From: Piper betle
Taxonomy: Eukaryota; Streptophyta; Magnoliopsida; Piperales; Piperaceae
Length of the DNA: 64,000 nt
Direction of reading: 5' to 3'
Assembly (NCBI GenBank): GCA_033002965.1
Contig: JAURVB010001837.1
Location: 91,351-155,350, forward strand
The translations under genes and the position numbers were made by a program. Under the pieces are notes generated by a model. The model searched no databases. It worked only from the letters and a program-made list of their open reading frames with translations, and had not been told where the DNA came from. This document shows, one piece after another, positions 1 through 12,200 of this stretch (positions are counted from its first letter, which is position 1; each line of letters starts with the position of its first letter).

Positions 1-94
1 AACGACAAATTATATTTATTCATTTAAATAAAAAGACGGCAGGGGAATTTTCAAACCCCTCCCCGGTGCAACTAGCTGCCGGCAAATGTGGCCC

Positions 95-430
95 AAGCCG
101 CCACCCCTACGACGATGATGACCACCCTAAACCGCCACCCGCCCACTGCCCCTTGCGAAGATGATGACGATGACCGGCCCATGCCGCCGCAGCCCCCCTG
201 CCGCCTCTATAACGATGACAACCGGCCCAACCTGCATCTGCCCCCCACCCGCCGCCCCCTGTGATGACGACGTCCGCCCCAAGCTGCCACCTACCCACCA
301 CCCCCTGCAATGACGACGAGCCGCCACAAGCCGCCGCCCCCTACAATGACGACAGACTGGCCCAAGCCGCGCACAGCCCCCTGCAACGATGACGACCACC
401 CCAAGCCTCCACTCTCTCTGTCGCGGCCTC
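95..430. repeat. degenerate C-rich minisatellite
   Basis: About seven degenerate units of roughly 40-50 bp follow one another, each with a core like CCCCCTGCAAYGATGACGAC followed by a GCCCAAGCCGCC-type tail. Both strands read as long proline/arginine or glycine/valine open frames. These are composition artefacts of the repeat and not genes. The block may be the GC-rich core of an element whose left end lies outside the window. Confidence 0.7.
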
Positions 431-439
431 CTGCCACCA

Positions 440-560
440 CCCGCCGCTGTGCACCCCCAACCCCACCCCACCCCCCTCCCCCCACCCCCACCCCCTGCAC
501 TGGCCTCTACCACCACCCCCACTGCGGGGCCCGCCCATGCTACCACCACCCTCACTGCCG
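440..560. other. C-rich tract with G-quadruplex potential on the minus strand
   Basis: Between about 456 and 500 the plus strand carries successive runs of 4-6 cytosines separated by single A or T. The minus strand therefore has more than four close G-runs, which is the pattern expected of a G-quadruplex (i-motif on the plus strand). No gene is visible here. Confidence 0.5.
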
Positions 561-599
561 TTCGCAGCCGCAACTAAGCTCGACTAGAATAAAAAAATA

Positions 600-812
600 G
601 ACTCTATCTCGACTCAAGTCAAATCAATAAAAAATTGACTTGGTCTCGACTCGAGTAAAGTCAATAAAACATTATACTCGGTCTCGACTTGAGTCAAGTC
701 AATAAAAAATTGACTCGGTCTTGACTCAAGTCAAGTTAATAAAAAATTGACTCGGGCTCAACTCGAGTCAAGTCAATAAAAACTTGACTCCGTCTCGAAT
801 CGAGTTAATATT
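600..812. repeat. 37-bp tandem repeat, about 5.7 copies
   Basis: The unit reads roughly GACTCGGTCTCGACTCAAGT followed by CAAGTCAATAAAAAATT, 37 bp in all, and is repeated nearly six times with substitutions. The same unit appears in reverse orientation at 56385-56585 and as a fragment at 55735-55770. In both places it borders a GC-rich block, so the repeat and the GC-rich block probably belong to one element type. Confidence 0.8.
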
Positions 813-1179
813 CTGAAATAATGTGTCCTAACTTGGTAAACGGTTGTAAAATTAATTTTGTGATCAACTATACATTAAAAAAATGGTAGACTCTTATATA
901 TTCTAATAACAATTAAATTATGTTGATGAAGTTGGAAACACATCAGAATCAAAACACATGAGAGCCATCTCATTTAACTTTTTCCACATGATGAATAAAA
1001 GTACAAACTTACAAGTTACAAATTTGTCAAGTTTGATTAAAGTCAATAACAATTCATGGAACAAGTTACAAATCACTAAGATTATACGGTCCTTCCAAAT
1101 TCGGAACTATTATAGTCGTTTTGCATCACTGCTTTGAGATTCGCCATCATCGCACCAACGCCCCTGAATAGACTCCACG

Positions 1180-1381
1180 TAGGGTTGCTAATTGAGCGAG
1201 CTAGCTCGTGAGTACTCAGCGTTCGGCTCGGCTTGACTCGACTCGAAACTCGACATTTAAATACTTGAGCTCAAACTCGAATCTTATGAGCCGAGCTTGA
1301 GCAAGGCCATGTTCGACTCGACTCGACTCGTAGCTCGACTCGATAAAATAATATAATAATATAGTTTTATATTATAATATA

Positions 1382-1424
<43 letters not shown>

Positions 1425-1779
1425 ATATAATAACAAAGAAGTGAGACAGTTGAGATGGTAAGTATTCAAGTTGTTGACATCAAGGTTGTGGGTTCAATCC
1501 ACATTGATAGCATTTTTTTTAAAGTGAGGTACTTTTGACTTTTAATCGAGCCGGTTTCGAGTTCACGAATGAGTTGTGTTCGAGCTCGAAAAAATTAAAT
1601 AGTTTAAGTGTATTCGAGCTCGAGTTGAACTCGAACACATAAAAGATATTCGAGTTGAACTTGAGCATATATGTTCAAAACTCGTTCGATCTCGAGTCAA
1701 GTTTGAACGAGTTTCGAACTATTCGAGCCGAGTTCGAACACAAGTCGAGCTCGGCTCGCTCACTCGATTAGCACCCCTA
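1180..1779. mobile_element. hAT-like MITE, 600 bp, with perfect 8-bp TSD
   Basis: The left end reads TAGGGTTGCTAATTGAGCGAGC. The right end is its imperfect inverted copy and begins TAGGGGTGCTAATCGAGTGA when read from the other strand. The 8-bp duplication ACTCCACG flanks it exactly (1172-1179 and 1780-1787). An 8-bp duplication with TAGGGGTG-type termini is the hAT superfamily signature. The interior is filled with CGAGCTCG/GACTCGA motifs, a (TA)n tract at about 1381-1418 and a tRNA-like stretch. No transposase is present, so it is non-autonomous. Confidence 0.85.
1441..1512 (+). other. tRNA-like / Pol III box-like segment inside the MITE
   Basis: A TGGTAAG box-A-like stretch is followed about 35 bases later by GGGTTCAATCC, close to the box B consensus GGTTCGANTCC. 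TGTGG and CCACA can pair around it as in a T arm. The D and acceptor arms do not fold properly, so this is not a functional tRNA. It is probably a SINE-like or tRNA-derived relic captured by the element. Confidence 0.35.
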
Positions 1780-2100
1780 ACTCCACGGCTCCACTTTCGG
1801 ATGGAATATTTTTTTTCCCTACATATTTAAAAATAAAATATGGCAAATAATCACATAAATTACATATAACAAAGATTAAAATAAGGGTTGTGTTAGGCAA
1901 CATTACTGATGAGCTACAATTGTAGGGCAAGTGCATTTATCATGCCCAACTCCCCGTTTATTGCAACCATGGCATAACCTATCTTTTATCATATAATCCA
2001 CTGCAAGTTCTTTGCCACTCTTCTATCTTTTACCACTTCTTTTTGTCTTTGATTGTGTCAGTGGATGTACGTGTATTCTATGATGTACTTGCATTCCATA

Positions 2101-3660
2101 CTAAACTTGTATTCTGTGATGTGGATCATCTACCACATCTTTTACCAATTTCTCTATCTCTAAAAGTTTTTGCTTGGCGAGGTCAAATTTCTCAGATGAT
2201 GAATATGTATTTTTGGCCCATCGATTAAATATACAGTGCAATTCTCCCCAATTAGAAAATAAAGCTTTGTTGCAATCACTACGAAGTTCCAGTCCATTAC
2301 CATCAAAAATAACTTCCTTTGCTATTTCAAGTGTCCATCTCTTCATGATATAGAGTTGAGAAAATATCCCCCTCATTCAATCTCATTATATATAGCAAAT
2401 ATCTACATGGAATACCTTCACTTTCCAAAAGTTGACAACTACATGTGCATCTATTGTCAACTCCGTTGTAAGTAACACGTGCAACCAACTCTTTATTACT
2501 TCTGCATCATGTTACATCTACTGTTCAACATCCTCCTCATCTAATTTCTTATGAGATGAGCAACAAACCAAACAGAATTATAATTCTTCTTGAAACTTAT
2601 AAAATACTTTTCTAGTATAAACCTTTGTCATCTTACATTCCACCTTGAATGGAGTGACCAATTTGGGGCTTTTATATGAGTTTTCATAAGATTCTTTTGT
2701 TTTGTTCAATCTCTGTTTTTGATAGCTCTCTCAAATCTATGTATAAACTCAATAAGGTTATTTTTTTGTTCACATACCTTGAGTAAAATGAGTTTTGAGA
2801 TTCACTTCTTTGCGAACTTCTTATACCAGCCAAAAATATACCTTTACTATACACAGGTACCCACACATGACGAATTGCATATATAGATTTTAACCACTCA
2901 TTTTTTACCACGCAATTGTCTTTCATTATTTCACTCCATTGTGATTTAAATTCTTTTATTTTTGGCACCATAAATTAAACTATGAAATTGCTCATAAAAC
3001 TCCCTTTTGTGAGCAATTGCACCTAATTTTTCACTCTCCTTTTTAAGGATATGCCAAATGCAAACACGATGATATGGTATAGGAAATATCAATTTAATTG
3101 TTTTATCTATTGCAAGATTTTGATCAGTAATAATTGTTCATGGATGCCTTCCATCCATGCATTTAAAAATGTTTCAAACAGCCATACAAATGACTCAGTC
3201 TTCTCATTACACAAAATAACACATAATTGTTTGTCTGTGATGGTTTATTCCAATGAATGGTGCAAAAATAAGTGCATATTTATTTGTATCATATGTTGTA
3301 TCAAAAATCACCACGTTTGAGAAAAACTGATAATTTTTTCTTGCAATTCCATTGGCCCAAAAACAATGCTTTAATCTACCCTCATCATCTACTACATAGC
3401 AATAAAAAAAGGAGTCATTCATCTCTTTTATTTCCTCAAAATATTCCAACAATAATTGGACATCTATTTCCTTTATCTCTTCTTTATTTTTTATTTGGGC
3501 ATTTCTAATATCTTTCTCTGTACAACCAATATTTTCAGCCTCAATTTCTAGCACAGACATTAGTTGAAAAGTTTTTATGTTAGCCTCTCCAAATGGGATC
3601 AATCAAATTTTAGTGTATACTTGTAGCGTGCCTATGTGATTTGAGAAATTAAGTTTTTGA
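2101..3660 (-). pseudogene. FAR1-RELATED SEQUENCE / MULE transposase-like pseudogene
   Basis: Read on the minus strand, the fragments follow the order of FHY3/FAR1-family proteins, which derive from Mutator-like transposases. First comes EIEAENIGCTEKDIRN at about 3550-3500. The MULE catalytic core follows with DDEGRLKHCFWAN and VVIFDTTYDTNKYALIFAPF at about 3400-3240, then FVWLFETFLNAW at about 3180. Farther on is RSSQRSESQNSFYSRYV at about 2830. A SWIM-type zinc finger, CTC followed by ESEGIPCRYLLYIM, lies near 2440-2390, and the C-terminal tail runs to 2101. Several frameshifts and stops between about 3200 and 2970 break the frame. Family membership is clear. Whether it is an old host FRS gene or a MULE copy cannot be told, because no flanking terminal inverted repeats were recognised. 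Confidence 0.85.
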
Positions 3661-4208
3661 TGGTGTAAGGTGTGCACGACTATGTCCTTCTTTAAAATGC
3701 ATGACCTTCCATGTGCCCTCTTTATTTTTAGTTACCCTGATGCGTGCTTGACAATCTTCTCTAATTATAGGATGAGTTCTATTTTTTCTGTTGTGGGGTA
3801 TTTCTCTTTGGGGGGGGGGGTGCACTTGACAGTTTATAAGGTTCCCGTTAGATGATAGAACCTCTCACGTAATTATGAACAAAATGGTCAATTGTCACGC
3901 TATTTGGGTCATGGGAAAATGGTAATTACTTGTGACATTGAAGCATCATGCCAATTACTAATAAACGATAAACGGATTTTCTGTGCTGAATCCCTACGTC
4001 TAAGTAAAGTACATAAAGGAATATTAATTTAGTAAAGCAAATTAAGCAACAAACTATTTAAGCAATTAGTAGCAATAGAACTTGGGTTTTGGAGGAGACA
4101 AGATGAAAAATATGTGGTCACGAAAGGAAGAAGGGCTGAGTCTGAGCCACGACAGCCCTCTTCTACCAAGTTGAATGTACAACAACTTTGATTCTAAGGC
4201 AAAGCTTG
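3661..4208. other. no gene recognised
   Basis: AT-rich sequence with a run of about ten G at 3812-3821. The part from about 4100 to 4208, read on the minus strand, may continue the C-terminus of the DUF295 pseudogene on the far side of the MITE, but it has stops and frame changes. Confidence 0.4.
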
Positions 4209-4216
4209 CGAACAGG

Positions 4217-4705
4217 TAGGGGTGTAAATGAGCTGAGTCGAACCGAGCCAAGAAGGGATGTTTTTGAATTCGATGTGATTTTTGACAAGCATACTTGAAC
4301 TTGTTTGAGTGCTTGACGAGTTTTGATGTATTATGGGTAGAGTCGAGCTCATACAAAATTCATAGTGTTTGGGTTTAACTCGTGTTTGGCTAGTTATATT
4401 TTCGAGCCAAGCAAATATTTGTGTTTGACTCGTACTCGACTTATATAGGATCAAAATTTTCTTTCTAACTATGTATAAGTTCAATGTGATTTCAATAGTA
4501 TTAATAAGCCGAGTCGAACCGAGTTTTTTTTCGAATTTAAACACATCGAGCTGCCGAGCCGAACATTTCTTAACTCAATCTCTATTTGTTGTTCAATGAG
4601 CTATCTATTTCGAACGGAGTATTTTTTCAAACACAAAATTAACGAGCACGAGTTCAAACAAAACGTAAAATGATTGTGAGCAAGTTTAGCTTGGTTACAT
4701 CCCTA
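4217..4705. mobile_element. hAT-like MITE, 489 bp, inserted in the DUF295 gene
   Basis: It begins TAGGGGTGTAAATGAGCTGA and ends TTGGTTACATCCCTA, which is the inverted terminus TAGGGATGTAACCAA. Eight-base direct repeats flank it, CGAACAGG at 4209-4216 and CGAACTGG at 4706-4713, with one mismatch. The same family occurs inverted at 39162-39668 and 45735-46248, sharing internal phrases such as GTTTTTGAATTCGA. The insertion lies inside the decayed C-terminal coding part of the DUF295 gene. Confidence 0.85.
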
Positions 4706-5543
4706 CGAACTGGATAGTTACACCCAAGAATGTAGATATAATCTTCTTTCAGGCCATATAATAATTTTGTAGGTCTCCCCGAGAACAAGCTGGAGAGTGG
4801 GCCTAACAATATTGCTTGGCCCCTCAGGCTTTGGAGTACCTCCCACCTGTCAACTTCAAAATTTGCTCCGTAAATAGCAATTGGTGTTGGACAATGAGAT
4901 GGCAATGGCATCGACCATAGCATCAGCAATTCCACCCCCAGCTACCGACGGTGTATTCGCAAATACACATCACGTCGAGGTACTGGTCGTGAAGGTTACG
5001 AGAGAGCGGGTGAGGAAGATTTTGCTCCGGTGGAAAAGGTCGTGAGGTATTGGTTTCCAAAGAAACAGTGTCCGCCACATCAAGTGCACCATAGCATGTG
5101 ACGAGATAGAAGAAACCGTTGTAAGAAGCAAGGTCTATGTAGGTCGTGTTATTACTACATGGAATCATTTTCCAACTAACTTCTTTTCCATCTTTTGCTA
5201 CTCCTCTAATAGCAGCCATAGCCATAGTAGCAGCCGCCACATTACAAAAGCCAATGCCTTCCTCACCATGGCCAACGAATGCTGCTACACATTCTGGGTT
5301 GTCGGGATTGCAAGAGAGCGCGAGGCGAGGGTAGGGAATACAGAGACTACGGCTGCATGAGTGGATATGGATGGGAGGAAGGTCAATTCGTGCACGGGAG
5401 AAAGGGTTGTAGATAAAGTAGAGGTAGTTGTTCTTCTACAGAAGAAGACGAAACTATAAACCAATTTTCATGAATCATATGTACCACAACACCACAAGGC
5501 CGCCCTTCCAGCAGTTCCTCTGGCATATCGAGAGGGTAGGAAC
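4706..5543 (-). pseudogene. F-box/DUF295 (KIB-like) gene, C-terminal part
   Basis: Minus-strand fragments match the beta-propeller-like DUF295 domain of plant F-box proteins. They are YPLDMPEELLEGRPCGVVVH near 5535, IDLPPI near 5375, SCNPDNPECVAAFVG near 5310, YNGFFYLVTCYGALDVAD near 5120 and the signature WEVLQSLRGQAILLG near 4830, followed by an IYIL stretch. There is at least one frameshift near 5390 and others near 4930. The N-terminal part lies at 16654-16914, beyond the copia element, and the C-terminus is cut by the hAT MITE ending at 4705. Proteins of this family act as substrate adaptors of SCF ubiquitin ligases, but this copy is dead. Confidence 0.75.
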
Positions 5544-6131
5544 CGTTAATGTGTAATTGTATTAATAATATGTAGCCTATTGTCACACTCGAAATACTAA
5601 AGAAATCTCGAAATATTAACAGAGGTGACTGTTAGTTGTTCCATGGAGATTGAAGGGTTTCAAAGCTTCTCGGAATATTAACAGAAGTAACTGTTAGTTG
5701 TTCCATGGAAATTGAAGGGTCTCAAAACTTCTCTATAAATTGAGCTTCATTTGCCTCATTCTAAGGGGGCAAGACAAGTAGAAGAAAAGACAAGAAAAAG
5801 AGAGATATAACGATAAAAGAAGAGGGAAAAATATTCATGAATTTATCTTATACGGAAAATTGAGAGAGAGTGAAATCTTGTAATCTCAATAGTATAGGGT
5901 GTGTGAGTAATCTTCGTATACATCTCTATATATTTTTTATGACTGTAATTTTTAGTTGAAGTAGTGAATTGTTCGTTGTTGCCCATGATTTTTGACTCTC
6001 GATTGAAAAGGGTTTTCCATGTTAAATTTCTGCTCTTTTATGGTTTTGTTTTATCTTATTTCTCAGGTCTTATTTTCCCATTACTTTTGTTCATTGTGGT
6101 TGAACTCCAATTTTGAGGATTTTTCTTAACA
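5544..6131 (+). repeat. 5' LTR of the copia element
   Basis: The sequence from GTTAATGTGTAATTG to GATTTTTCTTAACA recurs with modest divergence as the split 3' LTR. The expected TG start has become CG at 5544, as judged by TGTTAATATGTGTAATTG in the 3' copy. Part of the LTR (5625-5730) itself contains a local repeat around TAACAGAGGTGACTGTTAG. Confidence 0.85.
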
Positions 6132-6216
6132 ATTAGCGCCGTCTGTGGGAATTTTGGGTCTCATTCAATCAGAATTTTGGGTCTCATTCAATCAGATCTT
6201 AATTTGAGTGGGAGTC

Positions 6217-9200
6217 ATGGCGAATAGTTCCAAGACTGGGAAAATTGAGAAATTTGATGGAACAAATTATTAATGGTGGAGGATGCAGATTGAGGATCAT
6301 CTATACGAGAAGCAACTACATAAACCGCTTGTAGGTACCAAGCCAGAAGCGATGTCAGCCGAGGAGTGGGCCTTATTGGTTAGGCGAGCCTTAGCCATCG
6401 TCCGATTGTGTTTAACATAGTCGGTGGCGTTTAATGTCTCCAAACAGATGACCGTCAAAGGGTTGATGGAGGCATTAGCTGGTGTTTATGAGAAGTCATC
6501 AGCCACTAATAGGTTATTTTTGTTGAGGAAGATTGTAAAACCCACGATTCGAGTTAGGGTTTTATATTTAGAACCGGTCGGGTCGACCGTTATTTTTTCG
6601 AGTTGAGTCAGTTTCAGGACACGTGTACCGAGCCGACGTCGGTCGCGTGTATGAGCTATGAGGGTCATGCGTACCCAAGTATATGATGATAACGTCAGGA
6701 ACACAGCAGAACAGAATGAGTTATCAGAATATATGAGAGTATGCCAGTGATTTTTTTTATTTTTTTATATAGTAGATCGTAGAATTAGTTTTAGGCCGTT
6801 TACCGCGTTAGGACGCGTTCGGGCAGTTTGGGTGGGTTGATAGTTCTAGAGCATATCATTATAATTTTTTTTGTTGTTGTTTGATTTTACGGGATTTTTC
6901 CCGATTTTTATGAAATTTTTTAGGATTTAATACGAGTTAGTTATGATACTTGACTCGAGCCGGAGACGAGTCAAGTCTTAATTACAAGTTTGCCACCCAA
7001 CCCTTCTTCTCCACGACGCCATTTTCTCCCCACGCCCAAACCCCGACGCCGCCACTGTGCAGCGTCGCCGCCGCCGCTGTCGGCGCCGCCCGGCCGCCGA
7101 TCGTCGCCGCCCAGCTCCGCCACGGCGTCGCCGTGCCACCCCGACCAGCCCCGGCCGCTGCCAGGCCGCCGCAACGTCGGAATCGGGCCACCTAGCGCCG
7201 CGGCTACATTTCGGTCGCGTCGCCGATTCCGCCGCCGGCGAGCATCGCCACCACGATCAGATGGTCGCCTCAGCACCCTCGACCACCTAGTGACGCTTCT
7301 TGACCGGAGCGGAGGCCGTCGCCGCCGTGGCCGGCCGGATCTAGCAACCACCACGGCCGGCCTCTGTTTTGCCGTTTTCCGGCGAGCCGCCGCCTCCATT
7401 GGCCACGCTGAGGTCATAGATGAGTCGGGGCCGCCGAGCCGGTTCCGAGGGTACCCAACACGACCCCTTTCCGACCAATAGATGCTGCCGGCGATTGTCG
7501 CCGGAAAACCACCGGAAGTCGCCGGAAAACCGCCGGAAAAATCGGAATTTCTGGGATTTGCCGGAATCCACCGGATCTTCCGCGGGGCTCACCCAGTGGA
7601 GCCCGATCGAACGTCGGACGCCGAGGAGCGCCGAATTCGAGCTCCGAGACGCGCGACGGAACCCTAGCCGTCGCCGATTGCCGACGATGTGAGGTATAAT
7701 TACCTCCGATTGATTTATTTAAAATTGATTATTGTTAGCACAGCATGCTAGGACTAATTATTGATGTGATTAATGCTTAATTACAAATAAAGTGATAAGT
7801 TACATGATGTGATTGATAGTTTATGGAGGTTAAGTGGTTTAATGAAGTAAGTAAATTGAGCATGATAATTGTGCATGATGAGATTATTAGTTAATGAAGT
7901 GATCTAATGAGATGAATTGTGTATGAACATGTTAATCTAGTATGATGCAACTTAGAAGAACAGAATAAAATATGGTATGAGTAGTTGAGTTAGGATTATT
8001 TACTCTTATAATTATTTGATGGTTATTTTGATGATGATTCTGTGTTTAATTGTGTTGAGTTTGATGCATCATTTAGTTAGCGGGCGTTAGTATTTAGTTT
8101 TGATGTGTAGGTACGGAATAGGAGCTCGCCGCCTAGGCGCGATGACACGCTCGGAGCTTCTACCAGGTCCGTTTAGGACTCGTCTTGTTTTACGCTTTCT
8201 ATTGTATGTTTATGTTATTATTTGCAGGACGGGTTAAGTGGTGTTTTATTGGATCCCACTTAACTCGGGTCATTTAACCGAATATTTTCCGGATTAATAA
8301 CCCCTCGAGGATGAGATCCCTCGAGGATGATTTCGAAAACAAGATCCACCACAAGTTGCCTTCGGGCCTATTATATGAATCCCTTCCCAGGCCTATATAT
8401 ATAGTTTTATCGAGTTTTCAGTGAGACGAGAGATGGAGAAACCGACTGCACGTACCATGCAGAGGATGCCGTGACAGTCAAAGCGGGCTCTGGATTAGTG
8501 CCAGCGGACTGTTCCATTCCCGAGGGATCCTGACAACTCCGCGTTTGAGTTCCTCACACCCGGAGAACGTGGAGGTTTACGGGTACTGTTTAGTACAGCG
8601 CATGTCCGGACTTGTGGTTCAAAGGGTACTAAAGGCGACTGCCTGAGAGTACTCGGCCTTCGTGCTCAAGGCCAGGAGAGATATGGAGGTTCGGAGAGGG
8701 CTTAGGATAAAGTTTCATGAGAAGTACTGAAAAAGAAGTGCTGAGAGTAGCACAGTACAGCAGCAGAGCAGTAAGTTCGGGATGCTACCGGGTCTGCAGC
8801 CCAGTGGCTCCTCAGTAGTGCCCTTCAGAGTGTTCTTGAGGAAGTATATGGTTTTCTTTCATATGAGAGTTTGCTCTCATAGCCAGTTTGTTATAGTTAT
8901 TTTATTTTCCGGACCAGTAACGCTTGTTACTGACGTTTTTCTTATATATATGTAGGTGATAAGCACGAGATGGATGAGCCAGCTTGGACGGAGGAGCAAT
9001 GAGGTCTTGTACACACACACATGTTAGATTTTTGAATGTTTAATTTTGTGTATTATGTTATTATATTGTGAATGAAGTGGAATGCTAAGACATAGTATGA
9101 TATGATTTAATGTTATGAGATGATGATAAGATATGATGACGTGACATGATCGAACGCTAAGAAACGATGACAGAATGTGAGATATGAACAGATTGTGTGA

Positions 9201-12200
9201 ATGAAGTGGCGTGATATATATAGATACATGTTTATATGTATACTTGTATATATTATTTTGACAGGGTGGACCCTAATCGCACTTTTAGAGGAGACCCTGT
9301 CTGTTTTATTTCAGAATTTTGATCGTAACTGTATTGGTGTGTATTTTGAATTGCTTGCCATTCATGTAGTACCATGTTAGGATTTTTCGTATTTATTCAT
9401 TCATGATGGATCGTATCTTCATCTTAAGACGCCGAGATTGGATCCACATGAGTTAGGTTCGGGTTAGCCGACCTAACCGGGGCCTGTAACATGCCGGTTC
9501 GGTTCACGAGCGTGAACCGGATTTGGGGTGTTACAAAGATTGTCTCTTTAAGGATGCTCGAAGGTAAATCTATTGCTAATCATTTGAATGATTTCAATAA
9601 AATTTGGGCACAACTTGAATTCATGGAGTTGACTTTTAGTGAAGATATTAAATCTTTAATGTTCATGTGTTCTTTGCCGGAGAGTTGGGATACGGTAATT
9701 ACATCTATATGTAATGCATCAAAAGAAAAACTAAAGTTTTATGAAGTGCTAGGTGCAATCTTAAATCAGGAGATGATGAAGAGAAGCATGGTAGATAGCA
9801 CACCGTCCATCTCGGGCACAACGTTGTCAGTGGACAAAAGCAAGGGCAAAGAAAGAAGAAGAAGTCAAAGTAGAGGTCCTAAGAACTGAGGGCGTTCTAA
9901 ATCCAAATGAAAATTCAAGCGTAAGCCTACTTGTTGGTTTTGTGACAAGAAGGACAGTTAAAGAAGGATTGTCCCGAGCGAGTCAAGAATGTAGCTAATG
10001 TTGTTGATGGTCATGAAGAAAAATTTTGTTTATTTGCTCATGTTGATTACAACATAGATACATGGTATATTGATTCAGGTGCTTCATTTCATTGTACTTC
10101 TCACAAAGAATGATTTTGTGATTTTGTCAAGAGTGATTGTTGATATGTAACAATTGGCAATGGTCAGAATTGAAGGTAAAAGAGTAATTCATTTGAAGAT
10201 GCATGATGAAGGTAAACTTATTCTCAAGGAGGTCAAGTATATACCTGAATTAAAGAAAAATCTTATATTTGTTAACAAGCTGGACCAAGAAGGCTATAGG
10301 ATCACATTCGAAAACAATCAATGGAAGATCAGCAAAGGAACATTGGTGGTGATCAAAGGGAAGGCGGTGGGTACACTTTACCCCTTGTCTACCAAGGTAG
10401 ATCAGTTTGTTTCTTTGGCAGCTGAAAAGAATGACATAACAACGTTATGGCATAGAAGGCTTGGTCGCTTGAGTGATAGTGGGATGAGGATCTTACATTC
10501 CAAGAAGGTTTTGACAGGTATAATTGATTCTAACTTTGGTTTTTGTGAAGACTGTGTTTTAGGTAAACGGAAACAGGTCAGCTTTACAAAGGGTGAGCGA
10601 GAGATGAAATCCAAAAGCTTGGAGTTGGTTCATACAGATGTTTGGGGGCCAGCCCATGATATATCTTTGGAGGTAATCTCTATTTTGTTACCTTCATTGA
10701 TGATTTTAGTAGGAAGACGTAGATTTACACTATGAAGAAAAAATCAAATGTCTTTAACATTTTCAAGATGTGGAAAGCCCGAAATGAGAATGAAACAGGT
10801 TTAAGACTGAAATGTCTTCTGTTGAATAATGGTGGAGAATATTACAATAAGGTGTTTGACTCCTATTGTGAACAACAGGGAATTAGAAGAATCAAGACAG
10901 TTCCAAGGACACCACAACAGAATGGGGTGGCAGAGAGAATGAACAGGACCATCCTAGAGCAAGCGAGAAGCATGAGGGTTCATGTTGGACTCCCTTTGCA
11001 TCTTTAGGGTGCCATAGTGGATACAACTGTCTATCTAATAAACCGAAGTCCATCAAGCGCCTTAGATGGAAAAATACCGAAAGAGGTATGGTCTAGTATG
11101 AAAGTTGACTACTCTTTTCTTAAAGTCTTTGGTTGTATTGCATATACACATGTTGACAAGGAATCAAGAAAGAAGCTTGATACAAAGTCCTGCAAATGTG
11201 TATTTTTTGGATATGGAGGTGATGAATATGGTTACTGGATGTGGGATTTCGAGAACAACAAGGTGTTTCGAAGTCAGGATGTTGTATTCAATGAAGAGTG
11301 TATGTACAAAGACATCAAAGAAGAAAAGAATGAGGAGTCAAAAGAAAAAGAATATATGGAGCTTGATGAGACAGATGAAGAGATGCCAAGTGTTGAAAAT
11401 GAAGGATTTGGTCCAAGTGATGAGGAACAATTATCTTCTGAAGAGATCGAACAAGAAGGTGAGTCACAGGCTAATCAACCAAATGATGATGAATCAGATT
11501 CTGAATATTTTGATGTACAAATTGATGACTCAGAGCCACCACAAGAGATAGTTGTTGCTTCTGAACCATCTAGGAGCACAAGGGTTAGAAAGCCTAATCA
11601 GAAATTAAATTTAATTGTACAACATGTTTTGTATACTGATGCAGGAGAACTGGAGTCCTATGATGAAGCCATGAGTGACAAAGCTCATCTTAAGTGGGAG
11701 TTGGCCATGAAAGATGAGATGTCATCGTTGGAGAAGAATCATATATGGGAGTTGGTGAGGTTGCCACCAAAAAGGAGGGTTCTACAAAACAAGTGGATCT
11801 ATCGGGTCAAGTCTGAAGCCGGTGGTGTATAAAGGTATAAGGCAAGACTTGTGGTGAAAGGTTTTGGTCAAAAAGAAGGGATTGATTTTCATGATATATT
11901 TGCACCTGTTGTAAAAATGACTTCTATTGGAATTATTTTGAGTATTGCGGCTGTAAAGGGGTTGTATTTAGAGCAGCTTCATGTAAATACAGCTTTCCTT
12001 CATGGTGATTTGGAGGAGGAGATCTATATAGAACAACCAAAAAGATTTGAAGTCAAAGGTAAAGAAAATATGGTATGCAAATTGAAGAGGAGTCTATATG
12101 GACTCAAACAAGCACCAAGATAGTGGTATTTGAAATTTGACAAGTTTATGTTGGATAATGGATTTGCTAGGAGCAATTCGGACGACTGTGCATATCTATA

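Noticed and set aside
107..600. Several overlapping open frames of 60-150 codons on both strands in the GC-rich start of the window
   Set aside because: They are produced by a degenerate C-rich minisatellite; the predicted proteins are low-complexity and occur in many frames at once.
4066..4544. Minus-strand frames of about 100 codons at the hAT MITE
   Set aside because: They fall within a non-coding MITE defined by its termini and 8-bp TSD.
6950..7692. Long proline/arginine/serine-rich open frames, for example 163 codons from 6990
   Set aside because: They lie in the GC-rich block of a solo LTR, appear in several frames on both strands and have no domain features. The same holds for 14964-15722 and 20160-20880.
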